From Actinospineispora acaciae DSM 45401 (GTDB lineage Bacteria > Actinomycetota > Actinomycetes > Mycobacteriales > Pseudonocardiaceae), in the NCBI RefSeq assembly GCF_000620785.1, contig NZ_JIAI01000004.1, positions 496,001-560,000 on the forward strand: a stretch of DNA of 64,000 nucleotides, given 5' to 3'. Each line of letters starts with the position of its first letter. The stretch's first letter is position 1. The position numbers were made by a program, and so were the translations under genes. The notes under the pieces are model-generated. The model did no database searches and was not told where the DNA came from. It saw only the letters and a list, made by a program, of their open reading frames with translations. Of the stretch, positions 40,002 through 47,839 are shown one piece after another.

Positions 40002-43000
40002 CTAGTGGGCCAGGCGCAGGGCGAGCTGGGTGGCGCGGGCGGTCTCGACGGGGTTCCCGGAGCGGTCCTGCACGGTGATCGAGGGCGCGCTGCCTTGGGC
40101 CTGCACGGCGCCGATCAGCTCGTTGATCTTCTGTTCCAGGGTGGCGTTGTCGCCGCGGGCCATCAGCGCCCGCCACTGGGTCTCGGTCAGCACCGGTTCC
40201 GGGCGGCCGGTGTCGTTGTGCACGCTCGACCAGCCGGGCGGCAGCATCCCGCCGCGGTCGTACCAGTGGTGGCCCTGCCAGAACCCCCAGGCGCCGGCTG
40301 GTGAGCCGTAGCGGCCGGAGATGTAGCGCATGCCGGCGACGGCCTGCATGTACGGGTCGGAGGTCTTGCCGACCCCAGTGCCGGCCCATGTGCTGTCGAG
40401 GAACTGGAACAGCCCGTACGCGGTCGAGGTGGGGTTCTGCGCGTTGGGGTTCCAGCCCGACTCGTGGCTGACGAGCTGCCCGAGCGCGCTCCACTGGCCC
40501 CCGGTGTGCCAGCCGTAGGGGGCGGCAGCGGCGGCAACGGCCGCGACCACCTCCCCGGACGCCCCGCCGAAGGCGGCTGCCAGGCTGGCCAGCCACGCCT
40601 TGGCCTTCTCGATGACCGCGTTGATCACCCGGGGCGGGATCTGGAGCAGCGCGTCGCGCCAGGACCCGGTGCCCGGGGTGGCATTGGCGTCGCCGAGGAC
40701 CCCGGCGAACAGCTCCTTCACCGCCTGTTCGGCGCCGTTGCTGATCAGGGACCGGATGAACCCGCTGACAGCGTCGATGCCGCCCACGATGCCGCCGGCC
40801 TGGTAGCCCGGTATCCCGCCGGGGGTGGCGCCGGGCCGGCGGCCGGACGCTTCGCGGTTGAGCGCGAGCACGGTGCCCGGACCGATCAGCCGCACCGCCT
40901 CGGGAGTGAGCACACCCTCCCCGGGGGAGAGCAGCGCGGGGACCACGTCGTGGCCGGGTGCGTAGCCGGGCAGTACCCCACCGCCGGCCATGGTCACGGC
41001 GGGGAGCTGGGCGAGCCCGAACAGGCCGGCGATGGAGTTCCAGACCGCGCGGATGCCGTTGTTGTAGACGACGTTGACGACCCACTGCACCGGCTCGCGC
41101 GCCGCTTCCTTGATCGCCTGCCAGGCGCGGCCGATCCAGTCGGCGGTGTTCTGGAACGCCTGCCCGACCGCCTGGACCCCGGCACCGATAGCGTCGAACA
41201 CCGGCTTGATCGCCGAGTTCCACGCTGCCTGAGCCGCGGAAACGATCCCGTTCCACACCGGGACGATCACGGTCTGCCACAGCCACATGAACACCTGGCC
41301 GACCGCCTGGACACCGACGCCGATCGCGGTGAACAACGGCGAGAGGAAGGTGGTCCAGGCCAGGGTCGCGGCGGCCACGATTCCGTTCCAGGCTGGCACG
41401 ACGATGGTCTGCCAGAGCCAGACGAAGAACTGGCCGAGCGCTTGGACGCCGAGGCCGATGGCGGTGAACAAGGGCATCAGGAAGGTGGTCCAGGCGAAGG
41501 TCGCGGCCAGGACGATGCCGTTCCACGCCGGCACGATGATCGTCTGCCACAGCCACACGAAGAAGGCGCCGAGGGCCTGCACCCCGGCTCCGATGGCGGT
41601 GAAGATCGGCAGCAGCGCGACGGTCCATAGCCAGGTCGCCAGTGCGCCGATCCCGGTGAACGCCGGCCGCACGACGGTCGTCCACCACCAGGTGACGATG
41701 GTTGACAGGAGTTGGAAGCCCAGCACCAGCGGGGTGATCAAGAGGGTGAGCACGACCGCGGCGAGCACCCGGGCGGCCAGGCCGACGAAGTTGAACACCG
41801 GGGACAGCACGGTCGACCACAGCCACATCGCGGCGGCACCGACCGCCTGCGCCCCGGTGACCAGCTCGGACCAGACCGCGCCCAGGACGGACCAGGCCAC
41901 GCGGGCGGCGGCCACGATGCCCTCCCAGCAGGCGATGACCACGGCGCGGAAGCCCTCGAAGTGGTTCCAGGCGTAGATGATCCCGACCACCAGCGCCGCG
42001 ATCCCGATCACGATCCAGGTGATCGGGGAGGCCAGCAGCGCGGAGTTGAGCAACCACTGGGCGGCAGCCCACACCTTGGTGACGCCGCTGACCGCTAGGG
42101 CGCCCAGCTCCCACAGCTTCATGGCCCCGACGATCGCCAAGATCACCCCGACCGCGACCGCTCCGCTGCCGGCCAGCCAGCCCAGGAAGGTCTTGACCGG
42201 CTCCCACGCCGCGCCGAACAGGCCGGCCCCGGCGGCGGTCAGGCGGTCCAGCGTCGGGAGCACTGCGCCGCCGATGAAGTCGACCAGCCCGACTTGGAGG
42301 GTACGAACGAAGGAGGTCAGCCGCGCCTGGGCGGTCTCGCCGAGGACGGTGTTCATCCGTTCGGCCGCGCCCCCGACCTGCCCGAGGGCGGCGACGGCCG
42401 TGCGGGGGTCGAGCGTGAACAGCGCGGCGCCGAGGTCTTCGGCCTGGGTGCCGAACAGCGCGACGGCGGCCTGGCTGCGCGCGACCGGGTCGGGCATCGC
42501 GCGCAGCCGGTCGAGCACCAGCCCGAGCGCGGCGGAGGCCTCCGGGCCGCCCTTGGCGATCTGCTGGGCCATCGAGGTGGCGTTCAGTCCGATGGCCTGG
42601 AACCCCTCGACGGTCAGCTTCGACCCGTCGACTGCTCGGATGGAGAACTCCTTGATCGCGTCGGCCACCACATCGGCGTCGCGCGCCCCGGCCTGGAGCC
42701 CTTGGGAGAGCAGACCGGTCGCGGTGGCCCCGTCGAGCCCGAGCTTGCGGAACTGGGTGCCGTACTCGTTGAGGGTGTCGAGGAAGTCGCCGGACTTGTC
42801 CACCCCGGCCTGGAACCCGGCGGTGATCACGTCCAGCGCGCTACGGGCGTCGGGTGCCAGCCCGGTGCGCATCATCTGGCCCACGGCGGCGGTCGCCCCG
42901 GCCAGGTCAACGCCGAAGGTGGCGGCGAGGTTGAGCACAGTGCCGGTGATCTGGCTCAGGTCGGCGTCGTTGAGGTTCTTGCCGATGTTGTTGTGCACGG

Positions 43001-43382
43001 CGGCGACGGCCTCGTTGACCTGGTCCAGCGAGGTGCCGTAGGCGTTGGAGTACAACTCGCCCGCGATGCGGCCGTAGCGTTCGGATTCCTGCCCGGTCAA
43101 CCCGAGCTGGGCGGTGAGCTTGGCCTGCCCGGAGGAGATGTCCATGGCCTGGCCGATCGCCGAGCCGATCGCCAAGCCCAGCGATGCGCCCACGGCCGCG
43201 ACGGCGGCGACCTTGCCGCTGAACCCGGTCCGGGTGCCCTCGCCGAGGTCTTCGCCGGCCTTCTTGCCCGCCGCGCCGGTGGTCCGCGACACCTGGCCCA
43301 CGAGCTCGGAACCGAAGTTCTTCATCGCCGGGAGCACGTCGAGCCAGACCGCGCCGACGGTGACACCCGATCCGGCCATCAC
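40002..43382 (-). CDS. Tape measure protein with C-terminal lysozyme-like domain
   Basis: 1126 residues, the longest gene of the element. It has a helical N-terminal part (TSGVTVGAVWLDVLPAMKNFGSELVGQVSRTT-like, TMP core about 100-370), a hydrophobic middle (about 390-600) and a 45-residue tandem repeat (about 570-740). Near 890-1010 there is an SLT/lysozyme-like fold (LVSHESGWNPNAQ with the catalytic-type Glu, then STAYGLFQFLDSTWAGTG). It spans the tail lumen, sets tail length, and the C-terminal domain may cut peptidoglycan during DNA entry. Confidence 0.95.
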   Translation of the reverse strand: MMAGSGVTVGAVWLDVLPAMKNFGSELVGQVSRTTGAAGKKAGEDLGEGTRTGFSGKVAAVAAVGASLGLAIGSAIGQAMDISSGQAKLTAQLGLTGQESERYGRIAGELYSNAYGTSLDQVNEAVAAVHNNIGKNLNDADLSQITGTVLNLAATFGVDLAGATAAVGQMMRTGLAPDARSALDVITAGFQAGVDKSGDFLDTLNEYGTQFRKLGLDGATATGLLSQGLQAGARDADVVADAIKEFSIRAVDGSKLTVEGFQAIGLNATSMAQQIAKGGPEASAALGLVLDRLRAMPDPVARSQAAVALFGTQAEDLGAALFTLDPRTAVAALGQVGGAAERMNTVLGETAQARLTSFVRTLQVGLVDFIGGAVLPTLDRLTAAGAGLFGAAWEPVKTFLGWLAGSGAVAVGVILAIVGAMKLWELGALAVSGVTKVWAAAQWLLNSALLASPITWIVIGIAALVVGIIYAWNHFEGFRAVVIACWEGIVAAARVAWSVLGAVWSELVTGAQAVGAAAMWLWSTVLSPVFNFVGLAARVLAAVVLTLLITPLVLGFQLLSTIVTWWWTTVVRPAFTGIGALATWLWTVALLPIFTAIGAGVQALGAFFVWLWQTIIVPAWNGIVLAATFAWTTFLMPLFTAIGLGVQALGQFFVWLWQTIVVPAWNGIVAAATLAWTTFLSPLFTAIGVGVQAVGQVFMWLWQTVIVPVWNGIVSAAQAAWNSAIKPVFDAIGAGVQAVGQAFQNTADWIGRAWQAIKEAAREPVQWVVNVVYNNGIRAVWNSIAGLFGLAQLPAVTMAGGGVLPGYAPGHDVVPALLSPGEGVLTPEAVRLIGPGTVLALNREASGRRPGATPGGIPGYQAGGIVGGIDAVSGFIRSLISNGAEQAVKELFAGVLGDANATPGTGSWRDALLQIPPRVINAVIEKAKAWLASLAAAFGGASGEVVAAVAAAAAPYGWHTGGQWSALGQLVSHESGWNPNAQNPTSTAYGLFQFLDSTWAGTGVGKTSDPYMQAVAGMRYISGRYGSPAGAWGFWQGHHWYDRGGMLPPGWSSVHNDTGRPEPVLTETQWRALMARGDNATLEQKINELIGAVQAQGSAPSITVQDRSGNPVETARATQLALRLAH
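41165..41640 (-). repeat. 135-nt tandem repeat inside the tape measure gene
   Basis: Copies start at about 41249, 41384 and 41519, exactly 135 bases apart, with a fourth degenerate unit. Each encodes about 45 residues of the pattern WTTFL-PLFTAIG-GVQALGQFFVWLWQT-VVPAWNGIV-AA. Because tape measure length sets tail length, gain or loss of units would change tail length in steps. Confidence 0.85.
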
Positions 43383-43401
43383 GGTCTCCTCACCACGGGT
43401 G

Positions 43402-43815
43402 TCAGGCGGATTTCAGGCTGTCCAGGTAGGCCACGACCTCCTCCGACGAGCGCTCGCCGCGATCACCGAGCCGCGTGGCGTGTTCTCCGCCGGGGCGCGG
43501 GTAGGGGCGGGCCGAGCGGACTCGTTTGCCGCCCGCCGCGGCCCGGTAGGTGGCCGTGGTGCCGGCGTTGACCGCATCGATCAGCTCGGCGGCCAGGTAG
43601 TGGGCTTCGGTCCAGCCGTGGCCGCGCACCGCGCGGAAGGCGGCGCCGCCAGGGGGTAGCCCTTGGACGAGGACGCGCAGCTTGCGCAGGGTGATCTCGC
43701 CGCGCCAGTAGGCGGCCACCACGTCGAAGCCGTAGACGGCCTGAAGGTCGGCCTCTATCGCCTCTGGCGCCGGCCCGAGGAGGTCGGCCGCCGTGTAGGG
43801 CGCCCGTCGCTCATC
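43402..43815 (-). CDS. Tail assembly chaperone gpT extension, reached by -1 frameshift
   Basis: The frame is open from 43815 to the stop at 43402. It encodes PYTAADLLGPAPEAIEADLQ, continues with AVYGFDVVAAYWRGEITLRKLRVLV and a basic Arg/Gly tail ending SLKSA, typical of the T region of G/GT tail chaperones of actinophages. It starts in the -1 frame relative to the upstream chaperone gene; there is no good start codon until a GTG at 43722, which would drop the conserved first 30 residues. It is therefore probably made as a G-T fusion of about 230 residues that guides tape measure assembly. Confidence 0.75.
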   Translation of the reverse strand, partial: DERRAPYTAADLLGPAPEAIEADLQAVYGFDVVAAYWRGEITLRKLRVLVQGLPPGGAAFRAVRGHGWTEAHYLAAELIDAVNAGTTATYRAAAGGKRVRSARPYPRPGGEHATRLGDRGERSSEEVVAYLDSLKSA

Positions 43816-44096
43816 TCATCGCGCAACTTCTGCGACACCTGCTGCACGATCAACATCACGTAGCCGGCCTGGCCGCCCAGCTCGTGGAAGCGCTCGTACT
43901 GCTCCCCGAGCATCGCCTCCACCTGGGACACGTCGTCCGGGTCGGCCTCGGCGATGCGCTGCTTCCACTCGTCATCAGCGAGCAGCGGGTGCGGGAAGGA
44001 GAACTTCTCGCCCTTCCACGTGAACACGATGTCGTCCCCGCCGACCGCCTCGCGGCGCTGGGCAACGATCGCGTCAAGGTCATACTCCTCAGACAT
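43755..44096 (-). CDS. Tail assembly chaperone gpG
   Basis: 113 residues from ATG 44096. Acidic and helical: MSEEYDLDAIVAQRREAVGG, FTWKGEKFSFPHPLLADDEWKQRIAEADPDDVSQVEAMLG, then a basic end (RPTRRPTSSGRRQRR) that may be out of the normal function because the frameshift occurs before it. It is a phage lambda gpG-like chaperone acting with the GT fusion on the tape measure. The 44115-44201 upstream codons overlap the divergent moron. Confidence 0.8.
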   Translation of the reverse strand: MSEEYDLDAIVAQRREAVGGDDIVFTWKGEKFSFPHPLLADDEWKQRIAEADPDDVSQVEAMLGEQYERFHELGGQAGYVMLIVQQVSQKLRDEMSDGRPTRRPTSSGRRQRR

Positions 44097-44187
44097 AGTG
44101 CGCCTTCCGGGTCGGTTCGAGAAGCAGACGGAGGCTCGTGTGAACTGGAATTCCTCGAAAGGCATGTCATGACCACGGTCGTACCGA

Positions 44188-44193
44188 TACGAT
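44188..44193 (+). promoter_or_regulatory. Likely -10 element TACGAT of a leaderless transcript
   Basis: TACGAT ends 6 bases before the ATG at 44200. This is the usual distance for actinobacterial leaderless mRNAs that start at the A of ATG. There is no ribosome binding site in between, which supports the leaderless reading. Confidence 0.45.
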
Positions 44194-44199
44194 TGGGCC

Positions 44200-44658
44200 A
44201 TGTCCGATGCCGTGTGGCCCTTGCGGTCGGATCAGCTACCGTTCCTGAGTCTGGACGGTGGGTTCGGGACCATGTTCCTGCGCAACTCCCGGCCGGACGT
44301 CAACGGTCGGTACTTTGCGACCTCATGGTTTTGCGTCGTCCTGCCGATCGTGCCGCTCGGTCGCTACTACGTGCGACAGATCAAGTCCGACGGCGTGAAG
44401 ACCACGTATGAGATCTTCGGCAAGTCGCGGCTCCGCTTCGCCGAGGTCGTCCGCGCCTACCTTTACTTCTGGGTTGTCATACCAACTGTTTTCCTTGGTC
44501 CAATCATTTTTGCCGTAGAGCGGGATAACAGTAATGACAGCTTCAAGGCTGGATTTGTGGGAATGTTCATTTCGGTTGGCCTACTCTTCCTAGCCTTGGG
44601 ACTTTTGTTCCTTTACGGGAAATATTGGCGACCGGTACGAGAAGCCCACTTTATATAG
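44200..44658 (+). CDS. Plus-strand membrane moron
   Basis: 152 residues, on the strand opposite to the late genes and lower in GC, inserted between the major tail protein and gpG. It has three hydrophobic segments (about residues 36-52, 88-108 and 120-142). The motif FGTMFLRNSRPDVNGRYFAT-SWFCVVLPIVPLGRYYV resembles a widespread family of small membrane proteins with DGxYxTTxWxxxxxIPxxPLxxYxV. It probably sits in the inner membrane. Prophage membrane morons often block superinfection; untested here. Confidence 0.8.
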   Translation: MSDAVWPLRSDQLPFLSLDGGFGTMFLRNSRPDVNGRYFATSWFCVVLPIVPLGRYYVRQIKSDGVKTTYEIFGKSRLRFAEVVRAYLYFWVVIPTVFLGPIIFAVERDNSNDSFKAGFVGMFISVGLLFLALGLLFLYGKYWRPVREAHFI

Positions 44659-44769
44659 GCCGGCTTCTCTAGGGCTCCCATCCGGCTAGACCGACGAAGC
44701 CGACACCGTGTGAGTGAGGCCCCTTACTGCGGGTCCGAGGGGATCGAGAGCGCCATCTGAGGTGAGGGT

Positions 44770-44816
44770 GGGGACCGGCGTGCGGCTCACCCGAAGAAGC
44801 GCGCACGCCGGTCCCC
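44770..44816 (-). terminator. Strong hairpin after the major tail protein gene
   Basis: Perfect 15-bp arms GGGGACCGGCGTGCG and CGCACGCCGGTCCCC with a 17-base loop follow the major tail protein stop at 44828 in the direction of transcription. It probably lowers transcription of the downstream chaperone/tape measure genes relative to the abundant major tail protein and also stops readthrough from the moron. Confidence 0.7.
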
Positions 44817-44827
44817 GGTCGGTGGGG

Positions 44828-45403
44828 TTACGGGGCTGGCGGGGTCCAGCCCTCCTTGAACAGCCGCTTGATCGACACGCCATCCGCGCCGGGGTAGGCG
44901 GTCACGGTCATCTCGTAGGCGACCAGCTCGTCGCTCTTGTAGACCACGCTGCCGCGCTCGGTGACCTCGGCGAGCGGGCAGATCGCGCGGCGGTGGTAGT
45001 TGCCGTCGATCACGTCGAACCCGAACGCGCGGAGCTGGCGGCGCGGCTTGCCTTCCTCGTTGAACGACACGATCTGGTTCGGCGCGGTGCCGGTCACGGT
45101 CACGTCCTCGGGCTCAACCCGGTAGTACAGCGACACCGTGGTCCAGTTCGACTCCCAGCAGGTGAACTTGAACGTCTTGGTGCTCTTGGTGACCTCCACC
45201 CGGATCGGGGTCGAGGACTGCCACGGGGTGAACTCCTCGGTGTCCTCGTCGGGCTCCTCCTCCAGGCCGTCATCGCTGATGTAGCCGCAGTCGGCCCAGC
45301 CGGTCGGCCAGGACGCGAGGTCGGTCGGCGTGGTGGTACCGGTCGGAGCGGTCATCACCATGCCGGTAACCCCGAGGCGGGCGAGGGTGGCGTTGAGAGC
45401 CAT
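44828..45403 (-). CDS. Major tail tube protein
   Basis: 191 residues: GTTTPTDLASWPTGWADCGYISDDGLEEEPDEDTEEFTPWQSSTPIRVEVTKSTKTFKFTCWESNWTTV-type sequence is characteristic of actinophage major tail subunits (gpV-like beta-sandwich). It polymerises around the tape measure. It is followed by a strong hairpin, as expected for a highly expressed late gene. Confidence 0.9.
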   Translation of the reverse strand: MALNATLARLGVTGMVMTAPTGTTTPTDLASWPTGWADCGYISDDGLEEEPDEDTEEFTPWQSSTPIRVEVTKSTKTFKFTCWESNWTTVSLYYRVEPEDVTVTGTAPNQIVSFNEEGKPRRQLRAFGFDVIDGNYHRRAICPLAEVTERGSVVYKSDELVAYEMTVTAYPGADGVSIKRLFKEGWTPPAP

Positions 45404-45472
45404 GGGTTCTTCTCCTGTGGCGCGGGCGGAACGGGACCCGCCGCAGCGACGGGTGGCGCGGCGGGCTCGGGG

Positions 45473-45874
45473 TCAGGTGGCCGGTCGGATGGTCAGGACG
45501 AACTGGCATCCGAAGTGGTGCACGCGCGGGTTGTAGTCCGGCCGCCACGACGGCCCGACCTGCTCGGTCACGCTGGTAACCAGCCCCCCGGCCAGCGCGA
45601 CCCCTCTGGCCGCCGACATCGCCGCGGCGATCTCGCGGGCGAGTTGGCTGGCCTGCGCTCGGGTGCGGTGGTAGGCGTCCACGTCGACCAGCGGGGCGTC
45701 GAGGATCAGCGGCTTGGACACCGCCCCGCCGACGCGGCAGACCCGCACCACGGGCAGCTTGTCCTCGAACCCCACCCGCAGCTCCGTGACCACGTTTGTG
45801 CCGGGTAGCGCGTCGTCGAGGTAGGCGACCACGATCTCCTCGGCGTCGGGCATCACCCGGGCCGGAACCGTCAC
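45473..45874 (-). CDS. Tail terminator protein
   Basis: 133 residues from GTG 45874, which overlaps the preceding stop as GTGA (an ATG at 45853 is also possible). DAEEIVVAYLDDALPGTNVVTELRVGFEDKLPVVRVCRVGG is typical of short tail-completion proteins just upstream of the major tail gene in siphophages. Confidence 0.75.
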   Translation of the reverse strand: MTVPARVMPDAEEIVVAYLDDALPGTNVVTELRVGFEDKLPVVRVCRVGGAVSKPLILDAPLVDVDAYHRTRAQASQLAREIAAAMSAARGVALAGGLVTSVTEQVGPSWRPDYNPRVHHFGCQFVLTIRPAT

Positions 45875-46155
45875 GGCGCCGGGTCGGCGCGGGGCGGGAC
45901 AACGTTTGGCGCGGGCGGTGGCTCGGTCGGACCGGCCGGTCCGCGCAACCCTGGGTGCCCGGTGTCGGCGGCCAGCCGTGCGCGGCCCTCGGCGATCAGC
46001 GTCCTGGCTTCCTCCGCGCTGGCTTCGACCGTTTTGCCGATCTGGCGGGGATCGCGGTGGAACGCCACGACGACCTTGACCGTGTCCTGGGCGTTGGCTG
46101 TGTCGGCGGCGCTGTCTTTGCTGCTGGTTCTGGGGGTGTTGGCTGCTGCGGGCAT
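45871..46155 (-). CDS. Small phage head-tail region protein
   Basis: 94 residues from ATG 46155. The first 20 are polar and probably disordered; VKVVVAFHRDPRQIGKTVEASAEEARTLIAEGRARLA is the conserved part, and the tail is Pro-rich. Often found between gp10-like and terminator genes in actinophages. Function unknown. Confidence 0.6.
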   Translation of the reverse strand: MPAAANTPRTSSKDSAADTANAQDTVKVVVAFHRDPRQIGKTVEASAEEARTLIAEGRARLAADTGHPGLRGPAGPTEPPPAPNVVPPRADPAP

Positions 46156-46160
46156 CGGAG

Positions 46161-46442
46161 TCAGCTCCCTTGCTCTGCGGCCCTGCCCAGCACGCGGCGC
46201 CGGGCGGTCTTGGAGTTGCCGAACTCGGCGTCCACGGCGGTGGAGGTGACGCGCCCGTAGGGCCGTCCCTTGGGGCGGGTGCCGGACTCGACACCGACCG
46301 TGGCGTCGATGTGTTCGGCGTTGTTGATCGATCGGGCGCGGGCGGCGATCTTCTCGGCCTGCCCGGTCAGCGCGCCCCGCACACCCGCCGAGCGCATCGC
46401 GTCGCCGATTCCCTGGAAGTGCAGCGTGATCCGGGTTGTCAC
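46161..46442 (-). CDS. HK97 gp10-like head-tail protein
   Basis: 93 residues from GTG 46442: TRITLHFQGIGDAMRSAGVRGALTGQAEKIAARARSINNAEHIDATVGVESG, then a short basic C-terminal part GNSKTARRRVLGRAAEQ. This pattern is that of the tail-completion/gp10-like family that joins head connector to tail. Confidence 0.75.
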   Translation of the reverse strand: MTTRITLHFQGIGDAMRSAGVRGALTGQAEKIAARARSINNAEHIDATVGVESGTRPKGRPYGRVTSTAVDAEFGNSKTARRRVLGRAAEQGS

Positions 46443-46463
46443 AGTCGGGCTCCCTTCCCCTGG

Positions 46464-46808
46464 TCAGCCGGTGACGCGTTCGAGGTGGACCTCTATGTGG
46501 TGTACCCCGCGCCCGAACGGGTCGGGGTGTCGCGCCACCTCCCCGACGACTTCGCACACCTGACCGTTGTCGAGTTCGACCCGGTCGGTGGGTAGCAGGT
46601 CCAGGTCCACCCGGGGCGGGGTCTGGAGGGTCCAGCCTGAGGCCACGCGGTCGCGTTGCCCCGGCTCGTGCACCTCGGCCCGCCCGGCGGGTTGGACGCT
46701 GACCCCGGCGATCGGGGTGCGGGTGGCGCGCGCCCAGTCCGGTGTCCGGTTGCGGTACTTGTCGGTCACCAGCGGGGCGCGCAGTACGACGACGGACTGG
46801 TGGAACAT
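46464..46808 (-). CDS. Head-closure protein
   Basis: 114 residues from ATG 46808. Beta-rich: VVVLRAPLVTDKYRNRTPDWARATRTPIAGVSVQPAGRAEV...GWTLQTPPRVDLDLLPTDRVELDNGQVCEVVGEVARHPDPFGRGVHHIEVHLERV. This is the usual gp16/SPP1-like stopper protein (head closure) with the DRV-x-V/L and VVG patterns, in its normal place two genes after the capsid. Confidence 0.8.
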   Translation of the reverse strand: MFHQSVVVLRAPLVTDKYRNRTPDWARATRTPIAGVSVQPAGRAEVHEPGQRDRVASGWTLQTPPRVDLDLLPTDRVELDNGQVCEVVGEVARHPDPFGRGVHHIEVHLERVTG

Positions 46809-47017
46809 CAGCTCCACACGACGTAGGTCGCGCCGTCGTGGCCGTGGACTGCCATGGCGTCGTCCAGGCTGGCCCACACGACGGTCGAGGTGTAGCGGCC
46901 GAGCCAGCGCAGAACCACCGTGCCATCTCCGAACTGGGCGCCCTCGGCGACGACCCCGGTCCCTGAGACCCCGGTGTGGTCGGTGTCGCGGTGCAGCTCG
47001 AACCTGCGGGTGGCCAT
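46808..47017 (-). CDS. Small phage protein in the connector cluster
   Basis: 69 residues. ATG 47017 overlaps the stop of the connector gene and the gene ends at the start of the head-closure gene. The sequence (FELHRDTDHTGVSGTGVVAEGAQFGDGTVVLRWLGRYTSTVVWASLDDAMAVHGHDGATYVVW) is a small beta protein commonly seen at this position in actinophages. Function unknown. Confidence 0.7.
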   Translation of the reverse strand: MATRRFELHRDTDHTGVSGTGVVAEGAQFGDGTVVLRWLGRYTSTVVWASLDDAMAVHGHDGATYVVWS

Positions 47018-47541
47018 CAGGCGGGGTCCACGATGCGGTAGCGGTTGAGCACGACTTCCTCCAGACGGGAGAGCCCGTCACCGGTGTATGTGACGGTCTG
47101 GGCGCCCACGGTGACCGAGGCGACCCCGGTGGGTGTGGCGAATCTGCTGGCCATCGAGCACACCACCGGACCCAGCGCGGCCGGTGGCTCGGCGTAGCCG
47201 CTGTCGTAGCGCACGCGCACCGCACGCGGACCAGCCGGCCACCGGCCGTCGGTGCGGACGAGGGTGCCGTTGGTTGACCAGCGGTAGCCGGTGATGGGGG
47301 CGCCCGTGACGGCGTCGGTGACGGCACGCACGGCGGTGACGTGCAGGCTGGGCAGCACCACCACCCGCGCCCCGTCGCTGTCGACGACGGATTCCACGTC
47401 GGTCTGCGCGGTGATGGCCCAGCCGCAGTAGTCGCGCACCACGCCCGACGCGGCGTCGAGCGCGGCGCGGGCGGCCAGCTCGTCGTCCCACGCCGCTCCG
47501 GTGAGGCGCCGCAGGGTGACCACATCGGCCAGCGGCTGCAC
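47017..47541 (-). CDS. Head-tail connector protein (gp6-like adaptor)
   Basis: 174 residues from GTG 47541: LADVVTLRRLTGAAWDDELAARAALDAASGVVRDYCGWAI and a C-terminal VGAQTVTYTGDGLSRLEEVVLNRYRI, the typical HK97 gp6-like adaptor of actinophages, with a helical N-terminus and a beta centre. It joins the portal to the head-closure protein. Confidence 0.8.
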   Translation of the reverse strand: MQPLADVVTLRRLTGAAWDDELAARAALDAASGVVRDYCGWAITAQTDVESVVDSDGARVVVLPSLHVTAVRAVTDAVTGAPITGYRWSTNGTLVRTDGRWPAGPRAVRVRYDSGYAEPPAALGPVVCSMASRFATPTGVASVTVGAQTVTYTGDGLSRLEEVVLNRYRIVDPA

Positions 47542-47545
47542 TGGC

Positions 47546-47839
47546 CTACTTGTTCGCGGTGTCTCGGGCCTTGTTCGCGGTGGTCCGCGAGCGGGCTCCG
47601 GCAGCCGCCCTGGTGGGCTCGACTGGGGTGGCGTCGGGGTACAGCTCGACGTCCTGTTCGGTCAGGTTGAGCACGGTGTCGTGGCCGTTGACTCGGACCT
47701 TGTATCGGCGTAGCTCGCCCATGGGGGTCTCCTCGCGTACGCGCTCATCAACGGGTGTGGTGGAGGTGGGGCCGCCGCAGCCGGCATGCGGCTCGCCGCA
47801 CATCGGGCAGCGGGGCCACCCACCTCCACCCCGAAACAT
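47546..47839 (-). CDS. Small phage protein with Cys-rich knuckle, near the capsid
   Basis: 97 residues from ATG 47839, which overlaps the capsid stop as TGATG. The N-terminus has RCPMCGEPHAGCGG, a zinc-knuckle pattern seen in short actinophage proteins just downstream of the capsid. An ATG at 47722 would give a 58-residue form starting MGELRRYKVRVNGHDTV. The C-terminal half is a small basic beta domain. Function unknown. Confidence 0.65.
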   Translation of the reverse strand: MFRGGGGWPRCPMCGEPHAGCGGPTSTTPVDERVREETPMGELRRYKVRVNGHDTVLNLTEQDVELYPDATPVEPTRAAAGARSRTTANKARDTANK

